Position numbers and translations under genes: made by a program. The notes under the pieces are model-generated. The model was given only the letters and a program-made list of their open reading frames with translations. It was not told the origin of the DNA and did not search any database. Below, one piece after another: positions 63,195 through 64,000 of a stretch of 64,000 bases of DNA. The stretch lies in NCBI RefSeq assembly GCF_022014495.1, contig NZ_JAKLSQ010000001.1, positions 162,739-226,738 on the forward strand. The letters run 5' to 3'. Every line of letters starts with the position of its first letter. Position 1 is the stretch's first letter. The stretch comes from Sandaracinobacteroides sayramensis (GTDB lineage Bacteria; Pseudomonadota; Alphaproteobacteria; Sphingomonadales; Sphingomonadaceae).

Positions 63195-64000
63195 TCATTG
63201 CGCAAGGAGGTAGAGCTGTTTCTCTCGGTAGTCCCAGACAGTCTTGAAATTCCGCAGGAAGACAAAACCGAGTTCGAGTTCTGTATCTTCGGTAATTCCA
63301 ACCGGCGCTGCGCTGGCCGACGCGCCCTCTTCGACCTCGATGCCCGGAGCGCTGACGTCGATCCTATCGGCAATCCGAACAGTCGCTAGGTCGAATGTGT
63401 CCGGGTTTTCCGTTGAGCTTAGCTGACCACCGTCAAGCAGGCGCCGTCTTTTTTCCTCACCGATATTCAGAGACCCATACATGCCGGTGTCCAGGCTGAC
63501 GATCGCATCCACATCGCCGATACGCGCCCGTATCAAAGGGATGTTGGGGAGCTTCCGGGTTTCGAACGGCAATGCTGCAACGAGCTTTTCGCCACCCAGA
63601 AATCTGTCAGGACCTTCTTCGTAGAAGGTTACTTCTAAATGCTGATAATCAAGTTTCATAGCGTAGCTGGAGAAAAATCCGTAGCCGATCCAGCCTAAAA
63701 AATCTGGCGTGATCTTCTCGAGCATACGCGCGTCCTGGCTCCGCACGCTGGTTACGCGCGGATAGTCGATATCCCCGATACGAATCTTCCGGACCTCAGA
63801 ATGGAGGCGCACATCGTAGGTCTGGCCACTGCCGAAATGACCGGTGCCTATCTTGCTTCCCCCAACTAACGGCACCCGATGATCGTTGATCACAAGGGCA
63901 TCCTGCATACCGGTGTCGAGCATGAACTTGCCCCTCACACCTGCGATCTCGCCCTCGATGAAGGGAAACTCCCGGACCATGACAAGAGGCAGTGTAACTG
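63195..64000 (-). CDS. Retropepsin-like aspartic protease, partial (runs off right edge)
   Basis: At least 261 residues are present, and the frame stays open to the edge (VTLPLVMVREFPFIEGEIAG), so the 5' end is missing. Two retropepsin-type motifs occur: GKFMLDTGMQDAL (near the N-terminal part) and DAIVSLDTGMYGSL (middle). A two-lobed aspartic protease would have this layout. No signal peptide can be judged because the start is outside. Function in the cell is unknown. Confidence 0.7.
   Translation of the reverse strand, partial: VTLPLVMVREFPFIEGEIAGVRGKFMLDTGMQDALVINDHRVPLVGGSKIGTGHFGSGQTYDVRLHSEVRKIRIGDIDYPRVTSVRSQDARMLEKITPDFLGWIGYGFFSSYAMKLDYQHLEVTFYEEGPDRFLGGEKLVAALPFETRKLPNIPLIRARIGDVDAIVSLDTGMYGSLNIGEEKRRRLLDGGQLSSTENPDTFDLATVRIADRIDVSAPGIEVEEGASASAAPVGITEDTELELGFVFLRNFKTVWDYREKQLYLLAQ

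Noticed and set aside
1-64000. CRISPR arrays, tRNA, rRNA, transposase or integrase genes
   Set aside because: None was recognised by eye anywhere in the window; the only spaced repeats are the three iterons.

Overview
The window is high-GC DNA from an alphaproteobacterium. It is most likely a sphingomonad (Sphingomonas/Sphingobium/Novosphingobium group), judged from protein style and the backbone gene set; this is inference without a database search. It reads as the core of a large integrative-conjugative element or conjugative plasmid carrying a catabolic cargo. No integrase, transposase, tRNA, rRNA or CRISPR array was recognised, so the element's ends lie outside the window.

Region 1 (0-4.4 kb, minus strand) holds two gene pairs that look like defence genes: a HEPN-like protein (Rx4H motif) with an unrecognised 436-aa partner, and two overlapping genes that both carry PD-(D/E)xK-type nuclease motifs. 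Region 2 (4.6-13.7 kb) is element backbone: a DUF932 protein, a ParB-like protein, a Toprim protein, a DUF2493 protein, two small membrane proteins and a DUF736 protein. DUF932 and ParB share a covarying leader hairpin set 16 bases before each start codon. A STAND-type NTPase fused to an Mrr nuclease sits inside this backbone on the opposite strand.

Region 3 (13.8-15.8 kb) matches the excision-control circuit known from ICEMlSym-R7A: an XRE repressor (QseC-like), a small DUF2285 anti-activator (QseM-like), an activator split by a +1 frameshift at TTT-C (FseA-like) and an excisionase (RdfS-like). Region 4 (15.8-17.8 kb) has RepA, three 19-bp iterons, ParA and a small ribbon-helix-helix partner. 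Region 5 (17.8-34.4 kb) is the conjugation machinery: DUF2840, TraF, DUF736, a lytic transglycosylase, the relaxase, TraG, a CopG protein, TrbBCDEJKLFGI and DUF2274.

Region 6 (35.4-59.4 kb) is a catabolic island between two direct ~570-bp repeats. One repeat lies in an intact LysR gene and the other is a broken copy. Its main operon (ivd, carboxylase beta, bioB, carboxylase alpha, MaoC, CitE-like, scoA, scoB) resembles the Mycobacterium tuberculosis leucine/itaconate operon. An acyl-CoA dehydrogenase, a thiolase and an HSD10-type dehydrogenase follow it. At the other end lie an outer-membrane channel, a PQQ alcohol dehydrogenase with haem c, an aldehyde dehydrogenase and an acyl-CoA ligase, preceded by a near-consensus sigma-54 promoter and flanked by an AcoR-type activator. 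Together they could carry a short branched alcohol (for example isoamyl alcohol) through aldehyde, acid, acyl-CoA and 3-methylcrotonyl-CoA to acetyl-CoA and acetoacetate; this route is inference. A TonB receptor with a Fur-box-like site lies between the two halves.

Region 7 (60-64 kb) holds a quinone oxidoreductase, an SDR, an AraC regulator and an aspartic-protease-like gene that runs off the right edge.
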